This document shows, in pieces, positions 33,601 through 41,400 of a stretch of 60,000 bases of DNA. This DNA comes from Cristatella mucedo. Lineage: Eukaryota > Bryozoa > Phylactolaemata > Cristatellidae. Under the pieces are notes generated by a model. The model did not search any database. It was not told the origin of the DNA and saw only the letters and a list, made by a program, of their open reading frames with translations. The position numbers and the translations under genes were made by a program. The stretch's first letter is position 1. Each line of letters opens with the position of its first letter. The stretch spans positions 6,433,501 to 6,493,500 of the forward strand of contig WPIO01000018.1 in NCBI GenBank assembly GCA_009760855.2, in the 5' to 3' direction.

Positions 33601-36600
33601 GTGACGTATTAAGCACCATTTCCATTTTACGTTAAGCCCAGACGATGACTGCTCACTAAAACAACTTGGCAATAAATAGCACTACAAGAGATCGAAAGTT
33701 GGACACATTCAACTAAGTTCTGCACAGTAAGGATGCGCTACCTTGAGCCAAATAGATCCAGCTCATTAGACACCGTATGCCATCTTGAATATTCTTCACT
33801 CCACAATAGAGGTCGCGGGTTTGACTCCTGCTGAAGGCAAGCCAATATCGCCAGGCTAAAGCTAATTGAAAGCCGCTAAAGATCATCACACGGATGCACG
33901 CAAACATGCACACACGCACAACACACACACACAGACACACACACAGACACACACACAGACACACAAACACACACACACACACACATGATTTAACTTGGCA
34001 GTTCAACGTTTCGGCTGCTACTTCAGAATAATCAAAATCTCATAACCAAATAAATAAAAAAAATAATAAATATAACAAAAATAATAAATTTATTTTAATA
34101 TAATTAAAAAAATAAATATAAACACATAATAAAGTAAAAACAATAAATAAATATATTAATTAATAAATAAAGTTCCTCCTTTTGAATAACAAGTAGCAAG
34201 CTATCCAATATGCCTAAGAAGTGAAGCTCAGCACAGCAAACTTACGTCTCAAAAGCATACCAGGGGGCACATTATAATGAGACCAACAGGAGTTGCAACC
34301 GAATTTCTCCTTTCACATCGCAAGCGAAATATATAGGGCTGCATCACTCATAATCTTTGCGACTCGAGCTACTGTGGCTCAACGACGGCTTGCCTAAAGC
34401 ACAGGAAAGAGTACAGGTGTATATACAATAAGAATTTCTATAATGCCCAATACATTAATCAAGGGTACACTGTGGCATTGACCAAAAGTAGAAAACAAAA
34501 ACTATCAAATGCGATAGACAAGTGGCACAGAAATGTGTGGTTAGCCCGAATTGTGGCCGCCGACACATGCACATAACACAATTTTTTGACAAGACAACTT
34601 GTTGTCGAGATCGTTTAAGTAAAAGGATGAAGAAACAATGAGGACGAGGTAACCTGACAGGCTCGTTCGGACAAAGATCTAGTCTGTACAAGCCTACCTG
34701 AGATGAATCATTCTGTGGTTGATGTCACAAACGTACACATACATGGCCTCAAATGCCTAGCGAGCTTCGGCAAGCTTACTCATTGTCAAGGATCATGTAT
34801 TTGAAAGCATGCAGAATGAAAGTCGTCTGCTAGAGCCTGGGACACTAAGAACACAAAAAAATACCTCAAAAGAAAAGTGAGCTCCCAGCTGTTTTTTTTG
34901 CTCTGACGGTGAGCTGCTAAGGCCACTGTAGGCGCAGTACTTAACATCGGCATATGTATATATGCATCTCTGATTGTTAGTTTCACAAAGACTAAGCTGG
35001 TGTTACACGAGAGTTTTCTGTAGCACACTCGAAGCTTAAGAGGCTTTCGGCACGAATTCGGTGGCCAACAAATTTAATCTCACGCAACAAAGAGAAAGTG
35101 AGAAGCATTGCAGAGTCAGGAGAGCAGTTGAGGTAGTGAGTAGCATGGAAGTAGCAGCTCAGTACGGCTGGAAAGAATGTGTCGTAGTCGGCAGCAGGAG
35201 AGTAGTTGTCGTTGCGTAAGAATCGCGGAAGCTAGTTCCAAAGTCTAGGACCTGCAGAGCTACAGCTTCTGTCATCGCCGGTCTTCAAGAGAAGGAATGG
35301 AGCAGCCAATGTAATATGTATATGCAATAAATAATAAATATATAACAATATAAATATATAGATATACTGATATATGTATATACACATATCAGTATATATA
35401 AAAGTATATAAGTAATACATATATGCTAATAGCTCGAGGATATCGGGTGCCATCAGCCGGTAGATGGAAGTTACAGTGAATTTAGGTGCACAAGAAGAGG
35501 AGGCGGTCTATTCCCTCATAGGACTCAAAGTTGGCCACACTAGCAAAATGGCTTTCAAATAAACAGCAAACTCATCGTTCGAGCTACACCAGCCTCACAG
35601 TTAAGGGAGTCTAGATGGACCGACGCTGAACGATGGTCTACAGGACACTCGACGTGGGTGCCAAATGGCCAGCTATGAGTCGTGGGTGGGTCGTGGGTGC
35701 CAAATGGCCAGCCCCCCCAGCTCAATAGACAGGGGCAGCCAGCACACCGAGCAGCCAATGCCGATTCGGCAGGCTTTGGGACTCGCGCCGGCAGCAGCGT
35801 CTGCTAAGAAGAATACGCCAGGCCCGCGACGACGGCCGGCCGGTCGGCAGGCGGGTACGTCCTTTCTACAATGCAGACAGACGAAGCACCGAAGCAAAGT
35901 TCTCGCGCCCGCAAGTAGCAGACGAGTACCGGTGTGCGACCGCATGTGCAGGCGCAGGTAGCTGCCCGCCTTGAACGTTCGCTTGCACACCGGGCACGTC
36001 CGCTGCGCCAGCGACACGGCCATCCTGGTCGCCTGGCTCGCCGAGAGCTCCCGATCGCTGCAGCCGCCTCCGACGATGTCGCCAGGCGCCCGAGAGCCAA
36101 GCTGCTCAGCGGCCTGCGAGGCCGCTAGGAGGGTGCTCAGCTGCAGGAGCTGCTGAACGGCCACGGTCGAATCCCTGCACGATGCATCGAGCGGAGAGTC
36201 AAGCTGGCGACAAAAGAGAACTGACCGAGAAATGATGGTAGTCAAATTACAGCAGCACTGGCAATAATGCATCAGCATGGCACCTTAAAAAAGAGAACTG
36301 AACTGACTACATTTATAGAGAAGCTTAAAAATCCACACAGCACTGTGTGCTACGTGAACTTTCAGTTTTGCATGCTTTTCATAATTTTAATAATACAACG
36401 CTTCACTAGTACTATGAAAGCTAGATCTCTTTCTAGGCATTCGACAGATAGCGGAAACAAAGCACTTACATTGATCAGTGATAACATGCCCAATTTCAGC
36501 CAGCATAAGTACCGAAAGACTATTCACACGGACTGCTGAGAGGATATTAACTTCTGTCCAATGTCAAGTGAGAGGGTGTTCTGATGTCGGTCGGGAGCGA

Positions 36601-38421
36601 TTTCTTAAGTTTTAGGTGCATGCTAACTGAAGGAGCGGTCTCCAAAGGATTTGAGATTCGTTCGTGGTACAGCTAAATGATCTGAGTCAGAAGTGGGAGT
36701 GATATGATGCAATCCCTGAGAACGACTCATTTCCGATAGGTAGGCCAGATGAAAAGAATGAAAGGATCTAAAAGTGAGTGACATAGCACTGAGGTTGATG
36801 CGCTTAATGAGCAGCCGGTGCAAGCCATCGAGAAGTGGTGCAACGAGGTCAATGTGACGTAACGACACAAAGCCTGGCTGGCGAGTTTCCAACAAACTGT
36901 AAGCACCGATTAGGCAGGCAGGAAGACCTTCAAGGAGACAGTGCAGATGGAAGGTGACAAATGAATGGACCGCTTTGGTATCGCAGACACATCTACGCAT
37001 GCCCAAAATTTGAAGTATTATTAAGCTGAGTGTCGACAGACTTGGGATTGCAGTATGTGATCATTAGCCGAAAGACAGACTTCTGGATCAGCTCGACAGA
37101 GATTCCCTGCTCAGTCTACATTCCATGCAGATGCCAGTTTCAGAGGGTTACAATCAGGTTGATCTTGTCGGCAATGAATTTTTCAGATAGCAAGCTGCTG
37201 AAAATCCGAGTTTCGGGAAGGCCATGCGAGAACAAGTGAGGAGCAAGCGCAAGCAAAACTGGGTGAAAGAAACGAAAGCTTAAGGCTAAATCGTTCACAA
37301 GCACAGGCAAAGAAATTGGCTACAGGTAGGAGCCAACGATCGATGCTTCTTCTATAGAGTTTAACCGAATGTGAATGAACACACGCACTGCAGAATTGAC
37401 AAAAGCTGCACTTGCGGCTATGGCACGTGGGGCATTTGTAATATAAGCATTCTGATCGGGGTCGACTACTACTACTACGTCTTACCTATCGATAATAAAG
37501 ACCTACAGCACCCTTATGCCATTTGTTGACCACAACATACAGTTGGGCAGTTGCATCCATTGACGGCTAACCCTTAGTGCCTAGGATAAGGGCAGGCCTG
37601 GCCACAGAGCTATTGCACACTGTCAGCTGAGTAGAAAAAGAGTTCGGGAGCTTCTTCTAGCTCAGAGCCCCTAGAGGTCAAAATTCTCGATTCGATACGC
37701 ATATTTTGAGACTGAACATGGAACTTGGCATCAGGACCTATCTACATTGGCAAAGTTTGTGAAACACAGCCAACAGGGAAAGACGGGCCTAGCACATTCA
37801 TGATCTGGCGCACGATGTAGAAAGCATATGTGACCTGACGCATTTGACGCGAAGCGCATCCTGGTCGCCGACAGCAGACTGGTTCACCGACTCGTCGTCA
37901 ATATCTTCCGTGGCCTCTAGACCGTCTCTGCTGCCATTGCTGTCACCACTGGTGCTGCTATTCTCCTCATTGCCATCGTTCAGCTTGACAACAACTATGC
38001 TGCTTGTGTCATTCTCCGACATCGGAGGATAGCTGCCAGACGAGGCTGAAGTTTCACCATCACCGATGGCCTGCAGACATGATCCCGAGGCCCCATCAAT
38101 ATCGCCAGCATCCCCAGGCTGTTCGCTTATATTAGCATCGGAGCCGGTTGTGCTGTACATGAGGACAGCCGTAGCATCATTGTCGCCATTGTCTAATACC
38201 ACGTCTGTCACTGATGTTTGATCCAATGCCTCATCGATAACCTAGTAAAGAAATCAGAGCTTCAATCAAATAACACGAAGGATAGCTTCAGCTGGAAGCA
38301 TCACAGTCTAGTATGCGGCATCGCCTATTTAAAGCAACCAATAATTGATTGGCAACACGTATCCCTTTCGATGCACGGAATGGTAGAAATGCACGAGCCA
38401 AGCGAGAAAGACAGGGAATGA

Positions 38422-38490
<69 letters not shown>

Positions 38491-41400
38491 GTCGATACAC
38501 ACTATGGTGAGTTGAATGAGGAGCAAAGCTTGTAAGTGTCACTGGGTGGATAGACCTGAGTGTCATCGGCGCATGTATAAAAGCCACAATCGTGTTAGGT
38601 AAGCATAATGACCAGAGGGAGAGTATATTAGCAAAATGGACGACTTAGACTGACCCCCAAGCTTGCCAGATGACCTATACCTATACAATCTGCACTCTGA
38701 CAACGGGCACTGAGGAAGTTCTGACCTAACCCAGTTTAGCAATGTGCCGACGATACAACGTCGTCTCGATAGCAGAATTGACATGGAACTTGCCAGATAA
38801 CTCGAGGCAGCTAGATCAATCTCCAGTCCAGGCAAAAATTGTCTTCACAGAGCCGCACCACCGACGGCTATGCAAGAAAGAAAAAACCAAGTGATCCCCT
38901 CGGGAGAAGAACATACATCCTCCACATTCAGAGAGCAGAGTTACGTGTACAGTGGCTGACTCATTTCAACAGACAGGAAACAAAGTGATGGACGACCCTA
39001 CTATTTCGGGGGGCGGGCCTTAAGGAGGCCGTTGGAACTAGATTATGATAGCGGCTCACTTTTTCTACTTATAGAGCTGTTTCCTGACAGCAGCCAACAC
39101 TGCTCGGTGTCATACTAGGCTAATTACTTACAAGTCGTGCTACTGGTCCGAACCAGTCTGACCTAGTGAATAATTACGCACACGCACACACGAGCACACA
39201 CACACCGGCAAGCAAAGTTCGCCGAACCAGGCTCTCCTAGGGTCCGCCGGTGCAAAATGATGCCCAGCTAGCGAAAGCAAGCAAAAGCCTAGGGCTGCTC
39301 ATTAGTTTACTCTCTGAGTCGAGTTCAAAAGCAGAGCATTCACTTCCAAGCCTACTGCAGTCACGTGCGCTTCCCCGTCAGCACCGGCTTCCAGCGAGCC
39401 GATCCCGTGCCTCTGACCTTTGCATCGAGCTCGGTGGCATGCAGCTGTGCCACGTGATCATCGAGGGCGTCGCCGGAAGGCGCCGTATGGCCGCAGAGCC
39501 CGCACTGCACCGGCTGCTGGTGCTGCTGCTGGACGAGATGTGACCGCAGGTGCTCCATCAGGCGCTCGGCTTCACCGAATATCACCTTGCAGACCTGTAA
39601 GAAATAACAATAACAATACTTATGTGTGGCGCTCCCAGAGAACTTGTTCTCTTTCTAAATGCATTACCTTTTTTTCCGGCCTTCACAAGCGCTCCGGCAG
39701 GCAAGCAGCTTATCGGCTGCTGAAAGGTTCTGTCACTCTGGTAGGTTCCCTCATTCTCTTGCTCCGCTAACCTATCTGTAATAATAGCTTTTCGGACCTC
39801 CCTTGCAACATCGATCCCATGATTCTGATCGCTTATGTGTGCCCACTAAACAACCACAAAGCCACGAGAGAGCGTGCCTTCCGGTAATGTGCGCCTACAG
39901 CCTGACAGCCTTGAGCCCAATCTCTGCTGACTGACATAACGACATTCCCTAGCCTCGTAACATTTAAAGCTACAAGAAATCATCTATTCCCCGCGATATA
40001 TTTTATTTCGACACGAATCATCAAACGTGAGCTTATGTATGCAACAACTTTACACTAATCACCCTTCAGTTGAAATACTTCATTTGCAGCTTAAATTAAG
40101 TGCCTAAAAGAGATTCAGTTCTAGTAGGGTGCACTGCCACTGGGTCGTAGACCAGTGATAAGGTGCTCGCTCTTCACGACCCAGGTTGTGCATTGGAGTC
40201 CTGCAGTGGCCGATCTTTTATTGCCCAATGCAAGCAGCGGTGGGAATCAGCAGTTGAGGCTCTTCTGCTGCTATCCGAGAAGAGGCTGTTAAATAAGCTA
40301 GCCTTTTTAAACATGCTAAATGCTTAACTTTTAATGCTATTATTATCAACACCATTACTATACCATTCAGTTTAATTTTATTATTCCTTGAATATAAAGA
40401 TCTGCTTTTCTAATTCCCTAGGCCTAAAATAAATAGAAAATGGCCACTGGTCAACAATAACTTTGCTTTGGTGTTAACGACAATGATATGTTGAAACTAT
40501 TTGAGTTTTGCCATTATGTACAATGCTGACGGCAGGTTTGCATATAGAGCAGTGTAATACCGACACGAGATTGGGGACAGGCAACACTACGGATTAATAA
40601 TAATAATGGAAGTGCGAGAGTACAGGTGCATTAAAAGAGCATTTCAACCTACACAATTTCAGAGTAAGAGAATAGAGAATAGCCATATTTGATAGACGAG
40701 GCATCAAAAAGAGCTTGCATCCAGCAGCAGATGCATTTTGCTACTTGTGCTGACAATTTATCAAGACGAGAGCAAAAACGTATTCAGTGAAAGTGTCAGT
40801 TAAGCGGTTAAGGTGTTTGCTCCAAGGACCAACGTCTGGCTGAGGTCATGGGCTCGAGCCCCGAGGCGTAAGCGAGGCGCCTGAATAAAGATTAAGTTCT
40901 CTTGGGGTGCTATACAAATGAAATATATTTTAAGATATTCGCGGCCTACAAAGCATACTACGGCACACCTGGTGGGGATCAAGACAAGCTCTACCTCACA
41001 CAACACGCGAACAAGAAAACTCACGAAGGTAAGATGAGCAATTGCTGCTCCCTAGTCAGAATATTGTGGACAATATTAAAACTAAACTAAAACTACAATT
41101 CATTTGCATAGCACCCTAAGAGAACTTGATCTCTATTCAGGCGCTTCACATATGCCTCGGAGCTCGAGCCCACGACCTCAGCCAGACCTTGCTCGGGACG
41201 AGCACCTTAACCGCTTGACCAAACCGTGATGTGTGAAACATCATTTCTTCGATGTATATCACTCTCATGTGCTTACAGGCTCGTACAAGGGAGAGAAGAG
41301 AGCCACCAAGTGGATCCTTAGGGTTGCTATCCCTCCTAAGGATGTGGCAAAATTGAACCCACCACGCAAGCAGCTGGTACTTCTGCACGGTAGACTCTAC

